64,000 bases of DNA, from assembly GCA_018713305.1 (NCBI GenBank), contig DVFI01000092.1, positions 1-64,000 of the forward strand, in the 5' to 3' direction. A program made the position numbers and the translations under genes. The notes under the pieces are model-generated. The model did no database searches. It worked only from the letters and a program-made list of their open reading frames with translations, and was not told where the DNA came from. This document shows, piece after piece, positions 1 to 7,787 of this stretch; position 1 is the first letter of the stretch, and every line of letters starts with the position of its first letter. The stretch comes from Candidatus Avichristensenella intestinipullorum (lineage in GTDB: Bacteria > Bacillota > Clostridia > Christensenellales > Aristaeellaceae).

Positions 1-116
1 TACTCTCTTCTTTGACTTCGCTTTCTTCCTTGCTCTTCCCTGTATCGTTTTCAAGGTCCGCCTCCGCCTCGCTTATCCCCTGCGCTTCCACGCTCGGCCT
101 CGCAAGACGCTTGATT
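1..116 (-). other. Probable rRNA operon leader (5' part, runs off the left edge)
   Basis: Read on the minus strand, this stretch follows a strong promoter and carries CCTTGAAAAC about 70 nt downstream of it. That element is typical of the leader just upstream of 16S rRNA in many Firmicutes. No open reading frame with a ribosome site was seen. The 16S gene itself would lie left of position 1, so the identification is inference from the promoter and this motif. Confidence 0.45.
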
Positions 117-145
117 AGGATACTACACGACTTGTTGAATGTCAA
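117..145 (-). promoter_or_regulatory. Strong sigma-A promoter, probably of an rRNA operon
   Basis: On the minus strand, TTGACA (140-145), a 17-nt spacer and TATCCT (117-122). The bases upstream (146-178) are A/T-rich runs resembling an UP element. The promoter points away from rhaA and out of the window, and no protein gene follows it before the edge. Confidence 0.6.
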
Positions 146-200
146 CCCCTAATTTGCTTTTTTTGAAAAAAAAACTTCATGTTTCATAAGAATCCGAACA

Positions 201-1444
201 TTAGCGCCCGGACAGATTTTTTCGTTCGTAGTTTTTTGCGGCTTCCACCCACTTCATGCCCACCGGAACGCCCTTTCGTTCGCAGTACATATCCCACACG
301 GCGCCCATGGGCAGGGTCAGGATTTCCTGCTGCAGCGCCAGGCGGCCCGACCGGTCTCCTTCCGCCTCCATTTTTTTCAGCAGGGCAGTGGGTTCCAACA
401 GGGCGGCCAGGAGGGCCTTGCGGGCATTGCGCGCGCCCGTCCCCCACGCAATGATGCGATTGATGGAGGCGTCAAAGTAATCCAGCCCCAGATACACCCG
501 GTTCAGCGCATCGGCGCGCACAATTTCGCGCATGATTTGGCGGGTTTCGTCGTCCAGCAGCACGACATGATCGCTGTCCCATCGGACAGGGCGGCTGACG
601 TGCAGGAGGAGTTTTTCGGCAAAGCACAGCAGGGTGGAAATCTTCGCGGAAATCACTTCCGTAGGATGATAGTGCCCGGCGTCCAGGGTCAGCAGAATCT
701 GCGGATGCTGCATAACATAGCAAAGGTAAAACTCCGCGGAGCCGGGCACGTACGACTCGCTCCCGATGCCAAAGAGCTTGGATTCCACCGCGTCGCAGGC
801 CAACGCCGGATCTATCTTTTCGGCAAATATCCTATCGAGGCTGTCAATCAGGCGCATGCGCGGGCCAACGGTGTCAATGGGGATTTCCTTTTCGCCGTCA
901 TGAATCCAATGGTTGGTGACGCAGGTCTGTCCCAGGCGCTGCCCGAAGTAGGCCGCGATACGGCGGCAGCATTTCGCGTGTTCTATCCAGAAAGCGCGGA
1001 TGCCCTCGTCGGGATGGGTCAGCGAACCGTTTTCACCGAGCGGATGCGAGAAGAACGTGCTGTTAAAATCCAGACCGACGCCCTTTTCCAGCGCCCAGTC
1101 CGCCCAGGATGCAAAATGCCGCGGCTCCAGCGCGTCGCGGGAAACGGGGACGGGGCTGTCCAAATAGTTTGCATGCAGGTTGACCTTGGAAGGCCCGGGT
1201 ACCAGGGAGAGCACGAAGGACATATCGTCCCGCAGCTCCTGTATATTGCGGGCGCGTCCCGGATAATGGCCCGTGGCCTGGATGCCTCCGGTCAGCGCTC
1301 CGCCGCCTTCAAACCCCAGCCATCGTCCCCCTGCCAGCAATGCAGCGAAATCGGCGTGGCATCCAGCGCATCCAGCGCGGCTTCCACGTCCACGCCCAAA
1401 GCGGCGAACTGCTCCTTGGCCCATTCAAACGGTTGGCTGTTCAT
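201..1444 (-). CDS. rhaA: L-rhamnose isomerase, apparent one-base frameshift
   Basis: Interconverts L-rhamnose and L-rhamnulose in the cytoplasm, the first step of rhamnose breakdown. Conserved family blocks are visible: LTGGIQATG near the N-terminus, [20 protein letters not shown] (metal and substrate residues), RWDSDHVV and DYFDASINR. The natural start is the ATG at 1444 with GGAGG six bases upstream, giving the expected start [13 protein letters not shown] and HCWQGDD. The frame then shifts at the four-C run 1314-1317 (plus-strand numbering). One extra base there would join HCWQGDD to [11 protein letters not shown] and give a 414-residue protein, close to the usual 419. All residues after the shift are intact, so this is either a recent inactivating indel or a sequencing error in a short homopolymer. 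No other rhamnose genes are nearby. Confidence 0.88.
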
Positions 1445-1523
1445 AAAGCGCCTCCATCGCACAGGATAAAGAATAGAGGTTCATTTCGATACCTGCCAGC
1501 CGTTTCCTCCTGTCCGCGCCAGT

Positions 1524-2069
1524 TTATTCAAGCCGTTCGCACCAGCCGGCGTCCCATTCATACCAGCCGCGCGGATGTGCGCACAGCGGACAGATTTCCG
1601 GGGCCGCGTTGCCCGTATGGATGTAGCCGCAATTGCGGCAGCGCCAGCGCCGCGGCGCGGGGGCCGTGAACAGCGTGCCCTGCCGGAGGCGTTCCCACAG
1701 GCCGCGGAAGCGCGCCTCGTGCTCGCGCTCGACGGCGGCCGCATAGCCGAATTGGCCGGCAATATCGTCAAAGCCTTCCTCCCGGGCGACGCGCTCAAAC
1801 TCGGCATACATATGCGTCCATTCAAACCGCTCGGCGTCCATGGCCGCCGCCAGGTTATCTTCCGTTGCGCCCAGCCTGCCCAGCGCGCGCAGCCAGAGCT
1901 TGGCATGCGCCAGCTCGTTTTCCGCCGTCTCGTCGAAAACCGCGGCAATCCGGTGCAGGTTTTCCCGGCGCGCCTGCCCCGCGTACAGGCTGTATTTTGC
2001 GCGCGCTGCCGACTCGCCGTTAAACGACGCCCACAGGTTCTGTTCCGTCCGGCTTCCCTGTATTTCCAT
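1524..2069 (-). CDS. Rubrerythrin
   Basis: Peroxide-reducing non-haem di-iron protein of anaerobes. The 181-residue protein has an N-terminal ferritin-like four-helix domain with the usual Glu/His ligands (E19 in FNGESAARAKY, ENELAH around 50-55, EREHE around 114-118). A C-terminal rubredoxin-like zinc or iron knuckle follows, with CRNC at 144-147 and CPLC at 160-163. The ATG at 2069 was chosen because AGGGGGTG lies just upstream; an in-frame start 15 codons earlier lacks a ribosome site. That Shine-Dalgarno sits in the 3' arm of a hairpin (2076-2103), so translation or read-through from deoC may be controlled by folding. Function in oxidative-stress defence is inferred from the family. Confidence 0.93.
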   Translation of the reverse strand: MEIQGSRTEQNLWASFNGESAARAKYSLYAGQARRENLHRIAAVFDETAENELAHAKLWLRALGRLGATEDNLAAAMDAERFEWTHMYAEFERVAREEGFDDIAGQFGYAAAVEREHEARFRGLWERLRQGTLFTAPAPRRWRCRNCGYIHTGNAAPEICPLCAHPRGWYEWDAGWCERLE

Positions 2070-2070
2070 G

Positions 2071-2103
2071 AAAACACCCCCTGCATGTACTCTTGCAGGG
2101 GGT
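2071..2103 (-). terminator. Hairpin with T-tract between deoC and rubrerythrin, containing the rubrerythrin Shine-Dalgarno
   Basis: A perfect 10-bp stem (2076-2085 with 2094-2103) and an 8-nt loop, followed on the minus strand by GTTTTC. It looks like an intrinsic terminator for deoC. Its distal arm holds AGGGGGTG, the ribosome site of the next gene, so it could act on transcription, translation or both. Confidence 0.6.
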
Positions 2104-2138
2104 ATTCTTTCCATAAAAAGGCCGTCTCATACGGGCGC

Positions 2139-2834
2139 TCAATAGCCGTCTCCGCCTACGCCGCCGCCGGCGACAATCTGCGGCACGCTGCCCACACCCA
2201 CGCCCAGGCGCGTGCAGCCCATGGCAAGAAACATGGCGGCGCGGTCCGCGTCGCGGATGCCGCCGGAGGCTTTCACCTCGATACGGCGGTCCGCAGCCTC
2301 CAGCATGGCCATGGCCGCCTCCTCCGTAGCGCCGCCGCCCGTGAAGCCGGTGCTGGTCTTGACAAAGTCGGCGCCCGCCCGGATGCAGGCACGGGTTGCG
2401 TCCATGATTTCATCGCGCGTCAGCTGCGAAGTTTCCAGAATCACCTTCAGGCGCGCGCCGCCGGCATGCACCACCTCGCCCACCGCGCGGATTTCCTCTT
2501 CGTACAGGTCCCATTGCCCGCCGCGCAGCAGGCCGATATTGTTGACCATATCGACCTCCGCCGGGTGAAAGCGCATGAGCTGACGGGCTTCAAAGACCTT
2601 GACCGCCGTTTCCTGGCTGCCGTGGGGAAAGCCCAGCACCACCGACGGCCGGGTCGCATGCCCCTGGCACATCTGCGCCGCCAGCTCCAGCAGCCAGGGC
2701 ATGACGCAGACGGTTTTGCAGCCGCAGTCGATGGCCGTGCGGATTTGCGCGCCGGCTTCCTCCCGCGAAAGCGCGGGCGCCAGCACCGCCGCGTCGATAT
2801 ACTCCGCCAGGTTTCTTCGCGTCTCCATAGGCAT
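2139..2834 (-). CDS. deoC: Deoxyribose-phosphate aldolase
   Basis: Cleaves 2-deoxyribose 5-phosphate to glyceraldehyde 3-phosphate and acetaldehyde in deoxynucleoside catabolism. The 231-residue TIM barrel has the Schiff-base lysine K159 in VKTSTGF, the second lysine K188 in KASGGIR and D95 in the EVDMV block, matching the class I DeoC active site. The length is normal. The start (MPMETRR) follows an AAAGGAAG ribosome site. It lies 20 bp downstream of the CofE-like gene on the same strand and is probably co-transcribed with it. No phosphopentomutase or nucleoside phosphorylase is adjacent. Confidence 0.95.
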   Translation of the reverse strand: MPMETRRNLAEYIDAAVLAPALSREEAGAQIRTAIDCGCKTVCVMPWLLELAAQMCQGHATRPSVVLGFPHGSQETAVKVFEARQLMRFHPAEVDMVNNIGLLRGGQWDLYEEEIRAVGEVVHAGGARLKVILETSQLTRDEIMDATRACIRAGADFVKTSTGFTGGGATEEAAMAMLEAADRRIEVKASGGIRDADRAAMFLAMGCTRLGVGVGSVPQIVAGGGVGGDGY

Positions 2835-2854
2835 TCTTCCTTTCCCGCGCCATG

Positions 2855-4051
2855 TCAGTCCGCCGCGTAGCTGTCAAAGTAGCCCTGAATCCAAACCACG
2901 GGGGTTCCCTTGTCGCCGCTGCCGCTGGTCAGGTCGCTCAGAGAGCCGAGCAGGTCGGTCAGCCGGCGGGGCGTTGTGCCCTGCGACGCCATCTGGCCGG
3001 TCAGGCTGCCTTGTTTTCTGCGGATGGCCTCGCGGGCCGCCTCGTCCGCCGCCTCGCCCGTTTCGCGGGCGAGCTGCGTGTCGGCCAGGTATTTCAGCTT
3101 CAGTTCATTGGGCGTGCCGTTCAAGCCCGCCGTGTGCGCGGGGGAAACGATGGGATCGGCCAGCTCCCAAATCCCGCCGACCGGGTCCTTAAACGCGCCG
3201 TCCCCATAGACCATCACCTCTACCTGCCGGCCCGTGGCCCTGCGCAGGCGCTCAGCCAGCGCGTCCACAAAGGCCTGGCAGTCGCGGGGAAAGAGCTTGA
3301 CGGAATGGTCCGTGGCCAGGTTGGAGCCGTACAGGCCGTATTCCGGGTTGTACCCGCTTCCGTCCACGGGCTTGCACAGCAGGTCTGCCAGGGAAAGCAC
3401 GGTCTGCGCGCCGGCCTCCCGCAGCAGGCGGCAGGTACGGCGGCGGGTATGGATATCGCAGGCGATGACGTGGCCGGTATGCGCCAGCATGGCGCGCGGG
3501 TCGTTGGCGAGGAATATTTCGGCGTTGGGGGCGTATTGGCGGTACAGGGCGACATAGTCCACGCCGGTAAAGGGGTGTTCCACGCGCTCGCCGAACAGGC
3601 GGCGGAAGTCCGCCTCGCTCAGCACGTCGCGGAACGGATCCACGCCCTTTTCTTCCAGCATTTCCAGCGATACCAGCTGATTGCCCACCTCGTCCCCAGG
3701 GTAGGCCAGCTGCACGAACAGGCGGTCTACGCCCATGGAGATTGCGCGCAGCAGCATGGAAAAGCGATTGCGGCTGAGAATCGGCAGCACGATGCCCGCC
3801 GTGCGCCGTCCGTCCGGCCCTGCCGGAATCTTTGCGCGCACGTCGGCGGCAATCTGTTCCAGGGTGGCATAGTTTCCCTGCGTGCGGGCCAGCACCGACT
3901 CGGTCACCGCCACCACGTCGCGGTCCCGCACGGGCGAGGCGCTTTCGGCGGAAGCGGCCAGGATGGCGTCGGTGACAATGCGCACCAGGTCGTCGCCTTT
4001 GCGCAGAATCGGCGCGCGCACACCGCGCACCACGGTACCAATCATTCTCAT
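2855..4051 (-). CDS. Coenzyme F420-0:L-glutamate ligase (CofE)-like protein
   Basis: The 398-residue protein resembles the F420 ligase family, whose archaeal members add glutamate to F420-0. The N-terminus (IGTVVRGVRAP, then DRDVVAVTESVLARTQGNYA) and the later HTGHVIACDIHTRRR and YGSNLATD blocks fit the long form found in many Clostridia, where the true substrate is unknown. The ATG at 4051 was preferred to longer in-frame options because GGAGGA precedes it by six bases. A TATAAT lies about 35 bp further upstream. No other F420-biosynthesis gene (fbiA, fbiC or fbiD type) is in the window, so an F420 role should not be assumed. Confidence 0.72.
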   Translation of the reverse strand: MRMIGTVVRGVRAPILRKGDDLVRIVTDAILAASAESASPVRDRDVVAVTESVLARTQGNYATLEQIAADVRAKIPAGPDGRRTAGIVLPILSRNRFSMLLRAISMGVDRLFVQLAYPGDEVGNQLVSLEMLEEKGVDPFRDVLSEADFRRLFGERVEHPFTGVDYVALYRQYAPNAEIFLANDPRAMLAHTGHVIACDIHTRRRTCRLLREAGAQTVLSLADLLCKPVDGSGYNPEYGLYGSNLATDHSVKLFPRDCQAFVDALAERLRRATGRQVEVMVYGDGAFKDPVGGIWELADPIVSPAHTAGLNGTPNELKLKYLADTQLARETGEAADEAAREAIRRKQGSLTGQMASQGTTPRRLTDLLGSLSDLTSGSGDKGTPVVWIQGYFDSYAAD

Positions 4052-4085
4052 GAGGATTCCTCCGTTGCTTATGGCGTCCATTCGC

Positions 4086-4114
4086 ATTATAGCACAGGCG
4101 AACCGGGGAAAAAA
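4086..4114 (-). promoter_or_regulatory. Candidate promoter for the CofE-like gene and deoC
   Basis: On the minus strand a consensus TATAAT (4086-4091) lies 17 nt from a poor T-rich -35 (4109-4114). It sits about 35 bp upstream of the ATG at 4051. Confidence 0.45.
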
Positions 4115-4206
4115 GGGATTTTGCGTCCCATCGGGAAAATTGCGGGAAAATGCCGGCATCGCGCCGCGGTCTGCGGCCGGGTTTTCCCGAAAAATCGCGC
4201 GCACGC

Positions 4207-4235
4207 TTGACGAACGCCCGGGGAGCGGGTATAAT
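4207..4235 (+). promoter_or_regulatory. Promoter of the valS T-box transcript
   Basis: TTGACG (4207-4212), a 17-nt spacer and TATAAT (4230-4235). Transcription would begin around 4242, just before the first T-box helix. Confidence 0.75.
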
Positions 4236-4240
4236 AGCGT

Positions 4241-4480
4241 CACCAAATGCGCCCAATGAACAAGAGGAGTACGCGCAGCGTCGCCCGCAGAGAGGGTGGC
4301 TCGCCGGCTGCAAGGCCGCCCGGGAGGACGCGCGCGGAAGGTCGCTTGGGAGGGCTGTGCGTGAAGTCATCAGCGCACGCGCGTCCGCGCGTTACAGCGG
4401 GTTGAGCCGGCGAAAGCCGGGAAGAAAGGTGGTACCACGGCGCCGCGTCCGTCCTTTGGGATGACGCGGCGTTTTTCGAT
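4241..4480 (+). promoter_or_regulatory. T-box riboswitch leader, valine-specific
   Basis: The leader begins with the Stem I sequence GAACAAGAGGAGTACG and contains the AGAGAG element. The specifier region reads GGAAGGTCGC, so the codon presented is GUC (4341-4343, valine). The T-box AAAGGTGGTACCACGG ends at 4440; its UGGU bulge suits a tRNA ending in ACCA. A terminator helix follows. Uncharged tRNA-Val should stabilise the antiterminator and switch on valS. Confidence 0.9.
4441..4476 (+). terminator. T-box-controlled terminator before valS
   Basis: Nine-bp GC stem (4441-4449 with 4463-4471) followed by TTTTT. Its 5' arm abuts the T-box, as expected for the competing antiterminator fold. Confidence 0.85.
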
Positions 4481-4498
4481 ATGTCAGGAGGGATGCCC

Positions 4499-7135
4499 AT
4501 GAAACCCGAGATGCCTACCACGTACCAGCCCCAGCAGTTTGAAGCGCAGATGTACAAGGAATGGGAGGAAAAAGGCTATTTCGTCGCCCCCCGCGTGCCC
4601 GGCAAAAAGCCGTTCACCATCGTCATGCCCCCGCCCAATATTACGGGCCAGCTGCACATGGGCCATGCGCTGGACGGCACGCTTCAGGACGTGCTCACCC
4701 GCTACCACCGCATGAAGGGCGACCCCACGCTCTGGCTGCCCGGCACGGACCATGCCTCCATCGCCACGGAGGTGAAAATCGTCGACGCCATGGCAGAGGA
4801 GGGCCTGACCAAAGAGAGCGTCGGCCGGGAAGCGTTCCTCCAGCGCGCCTGGACGTGGAAAAAGGAATACGGCGGGCGCATCGTGCGCCAGTTCCGCCGG
4901 CTCGGCGCGTCCTGCGACTGGAGCCGCGAGCACTTCACCATGGACGAGACGCTCAACCGCGCGGTGGTCGAAACCTTTGTGCGCCTGTACGAAAAGGGGC
5001 TGATTTATCGCGGCAACCGCATTATCAACTGGTGCCCGCACTGCCGCACGGCGCTGAGCGATGCGGAAGTGGAATACGAAGAGCAAAGCTCTTTCCTCTG
5101 GCATATCCGCTATCCCGCCGAGGACGGCGGGGAGGGCGTGGTGGTGGCTACCACGCGGCCGGAAACCATGCTCGGCGACAGCGGCGTGGCGGTGCATCCG
5201 CAGGACGAGCGCTATACCGCCCTGGTGGGCAAGCGCGTCATCCTGCCCATTCTCAACCGGCCCATCCCCGTGGTGGCGGACGAATATGTGGACCGCGAGT
5301 TCGGCACGGGCGCGGTGAAGATGACGCCCGCGCACGACCCGAACGATTTCGAGGTGGGCAGGCGGCACAACCTGGAGGTCATCCGCGTCATTGGCGACGA
5401 CGGCATCATGAGCAAGGAGGCGGGGCCGTTTGAAGGGCTGACCGCGGCAGAGTGCCGCAAGCAGGTGGTCGCCGAGCTGGAGCGGCTGGGCCTGCTGGTC
5501 AAGACGGAGCCGTATACGCATAACGTGGGCACCTGCTATCGCTGCCACCATACCGCCGAGCCGCTGGTATCGCTGCAATGGTTCGTTCGGATGCAGCCGC
5601 TGGCCGCGCCGGCGATAGAGGCGGTGCGCAGAGGCGAGACGACGTTTTTCCCCGCCCGCTTTGCGAAAACCTACTTTAATTGGATGGAAAACATCCGCGA
5701 CTGGTGCGTTTCCCGCCAGCTCTGGTGGGGCCACCGCATCCCGGCCTATTATTGCGACCAATGCGGGGAAATGGTGGTCGCGCGTCAGGCGCCGGAAGCG
5801 TGTCCGCGGTGCGGCAGCGCCATGCGCCAGGACGAGGACGTGCTGGACACCTGGTTCTCCTCGGCGCTGTGGCCCTTCTCCACGCTGGGCTGGCCGGAGG
5901 AGACGGAGGATTTGAAATACTTCTATCCCACCAGCGTCATGGTGACCGGATACGATATCATCTTCTTCTGGGTGGCGCGCATGATTTTCTCGGGCATCGA
6001 GCACATGGGGAAGACGCCCTTCCATACCGTATGCATACACGGCCTGGTGCGCGACGCGCAGGGCCGCAAGATGTCAAAGTCCCTGAACAACGGCATCGAC
6101 CCGCAGGAAATTATCGACCGCTACGGCGCGGACGCGCTGCGCTTCTCCCTGGTGTACGGCGTGGCCCCGGGCAATGACCTGAACTTCTCCACCGAGAGGG
6201 TGGAAGCGGCGCGCAACTTCGCCAACAAGGTCTACAACGCCTCGCGCTTTGTGCTGATGAACCTGGAAGGGGAACAGGCCCTGGAGGGCAAGGCGCTGAC
6301 GCTGGCGGACAAGTGGATTCTCTCGCGCCTGAACGCATGCATCCGCGACATGACCGCCAACCTGGAGGGCTGCGATTTGGGCCTGGCCGCGCAGCGCATT
6401 TACGATTTTGCCTGGAGCGAGCTGTGCGACTGGTGCATCGAATGGGCCAAGTCCCGCCTGACCGGCAGCGACGCCCAGGCCCGCGCCTGCGCGCAGGCCG
6501 TGCTGCTGCACTGCCTCAAGGGCCTGCTGCGCCTGCTGCATCCGTTTATGCCCTTCCTGACCGAATCCATCTGGCAGCAGCTGCCGGGCACGGAGGGAAC
6601 CATCATGCTGGCTCCCTGGCCCGAAGCGGACCCCGCCCTGGACTTCCCGCAGGAAGCCGCGCAGGCTGCGGGCATCATCGAAGCCGTGCGCGCCGTGCGC
6701 GCGCTGCGCGCGGAAATGAAGGTGGAGCCTTCCCGCCGCGTGCGCCTGCTGCTCCTGCCCTCCGCCGCCGAATGGGCCGGGCCGCTTCTCTCCGGCGCCG
6801 ACGCCTTCCAGCGCCTGTGCGGCGCCGCGGACGTGGAATTGCTCTCAGGCGCCGCGGACGCGCCGGGCAAAACCGTTTCCGTGGTGTGTCCCGCCGCGGA
6901 AATCCTCATCCCGCTGGGCGATTTGGTGGACGCCGCCAAGGAACTCCGCCGCCTGGAAAAGGAATGCCAGGGGGTCGAAGGCGAGATACGGCGCGCGCAG
7001 GGCATGCTGCAAAACGAGGGATATCTGGCCAAGGCGCCCGCTTCGCTGGTGCAGCAGACGCGCGAAAAGCTGGAAAACAGCCGCCAGATGCTCGTCTCTC
7101 TCCAGCGCCGCATGGAAGAACTCAAGGACCTATAA
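4499..7135 (+). CDS. valS: Valyl-tRNA synthetase
   Basis: Charges tRNA-Val in the cytoplasm. The 878-residue class I enzyme has the HIGH-type motif in [17 protein letters not shown] and KMSKS in [11 protein letters not shown]. It has the large editing insertion ([10 protein letters not shown]), a CPHC/CxxC zinc-like segment, an anticodon-binding domain (WCIEWAK) and a C-terminal coiled-coil arm typical of ValRS. Three ATGs are possible. The one at 4499 ([11 protein letters not shown]) is six bases after AGGAGGG, whereas the earlier ATGs at 4481 and 4493 overlap or abut that site. Expression is controlled by the valine T-box immediately upstream. The pyrophosphatase gene follows 10 bp later. 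Confidence 0.97.
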   Translation: MKPEMPTTYQPQQFEAQMYKEWEEKGYFVAPRVPGKKPFTIVMPPPNITGQLHMGHALDGTLQDVLTRYHRMKGDPTLWLPGTDHASIATEVKIVDAMAEEGLTKESVGREAFLQRAWTWKKEYGGRIVRQFRRLGASCDWSREHFTMDETLNRAVVETFVRLYEKGLIYRGNRIINWCPHCRTALSDAEVEYEEQSSFLWHIRYPAEDGGEGVVVATTRPETMLGDSGVAVHPQDERYTALVGKRVILPILNRPIPVVADEYVDREFGTGAVKMTPAHDPNDFEVGRRHNLEVIRVIGDDGIMSKEAGPFEGLTAAECRKQVVAELERLGLLVKTEPYTHNVGTCYRCHHTAEPLVSLQWFVRMQPLAAPAIEAVRRGETTFFPARFAKTYFNWMENIRDWCVSRQLWWGHRIPAYYCDQCGEMVVARQAPEACPRCGSAMRQDEDVLDTWFSSALWPFSTLGWPEETEDLKYFYPTSVMVTGYDIIFFWVARMIFSGIEHMGKTPFHTVCIHGLVRDAQGRKMSKSLNNGIDPQEIIDRYGADALRFSLVYGVAPGNDLNFSTERVEAARNFANKVYNASRFVLMNLEGEQALEGKALTLADKWILSRLNACIRDMTANLEGCDLGLAAQRIYDFAWSELCDWCIEWAKSRLTGSDAQARACAQAVLLHCLKGLLRLLHPFMPFLTESIWQQLPGTEGTIMLAPWPEADPALDFPQEAAQAAGIIEAVRAVRALRAEMKVEPSRRVRLLLLPSAAEWAGPLLSGADAFQRLCGAADVELLSGAADAPGKTVSVVCPAAEILIPLGDLVDAAKELRRLEKECQGVEGEIRRAQGMLQNEGYLAKAPASLVQQTREKLENSRQMLVSLQRRMEELKDL

Positions 7136-7145
7136 GGAGGGCACC

Positions 7146-7703
7146 ATGAACATCTGGCATAACATCTCCCCCGAACGCATCAGGCCGGATACGTTCACCG
7201 CCGTCGTGGAGATTTCCAAGGGCGACAAGAACAAGTACGAGCTGGACAAGGAAACGGGACTGCTCCGCCTGGACCGGGTGCTGTATACCTCCACCCATTA
7301 CCCCGCCAACTATGGCTTTATCCCCCGCACCTACGCCGACGACGCGGACCCGCTGGACGTGCTGGTGCTCTGCCAGGAGGCCATCCTGCCGATGACGCTG
7401 GTGGAATGCCGGCCCATCGGCGTCATGCGGATGGTGGACAATGCCTCCCGCGATGAAAAAATCATCGCCGTGCCCATCCACGACCCTTCCATGGAGGAGT
7501 ACCAGGACATCGACGAGCTGCCCCTGCATACCGTGGAGGAGATGCAGCATTTCTTCGAGGTATACAAGACCCTTGAAAACAAGGTCACGGTGGTCCGTTC
7601 CTTCGGCTCCGCGGACGAGGCCCAGCGCCTGATTGCGCGCAGCATTCGCGCCTACGACGAACTTTTCGTCCAGCCCTCCGAGCCGGACCCGGCGGAAAAC
7701 TAA
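7146..7703 (+). CDS. ppa: Inorganic pyrophosphatase, family I
   Basis: Hydrolyses pyrophosphate to phosphate, pulling forward reactions such as aminoacylation by the neighbouring ValRS. The 185-residue protein shows the family I signature [11 protein letters not shown] with its metal-binding aspartates. It also has an N-terminal E(I)[12 protein letters not shown] segment, NYGFIPRTY and a DEKIIAVPI block. The length fits the bacterial soluble enzyme. GGAGG precedes the ATG, and the 10-bp gap to valS suggests a shared T-box transcript. Confidence 0.95.
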   Translation: MNIWHNISPERIRPDTFTAVVEISKGDKNKYELDKETGLLRLDRVLYTSTHYPANYGFIPRTYADDADPLDVLVLCQEAILPMTLVECRPIGVMRMVDNASRDEKIIAVPIHDPSMEEYQDIDELPLHTVEEMQHFFEVYKTLENKVTVVRSFGSADEAQRLIARSIRAYDELFVQPSEPDPAEN

Positions 7704-7711
7704 TCCTCAAT

Positions 7712-7758
7712 ACCGGATATATAGTATTGACACGCCCCCTCCTACACCATATAATGGT
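7712..7758 (+). promoter_or_regulatory. Consensus promoter of nrdDG with flanking NrdR-like boxes
   Basis: TTGACA (7727-7732), 17 nt, TATAAT (7750-7755): a perfect consensus promoter. Two AT-rich imperfect palindromes overlap it, ACCGGATATATAGTAT (7712-7727) and ACACCATATAATGGTA (7744-7759 region). They resemble NrdR boxes and their centres are about 31 bp apart, three helical turns, as in known NrdR operators. The promoter call is strong; the NrdR call is inference. Confidence 0.75.
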
Positions 7759-7787
7759 ATCGCACGCAAAGGAGGGGGCATTTGTAT

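Noticed and set aside
4481..4498. Earlier ATG start for valS
   Set aside because: It would place the start codon before or within the AGGAGGG ribosome site; the ATG at 4499 is correctly spaced.
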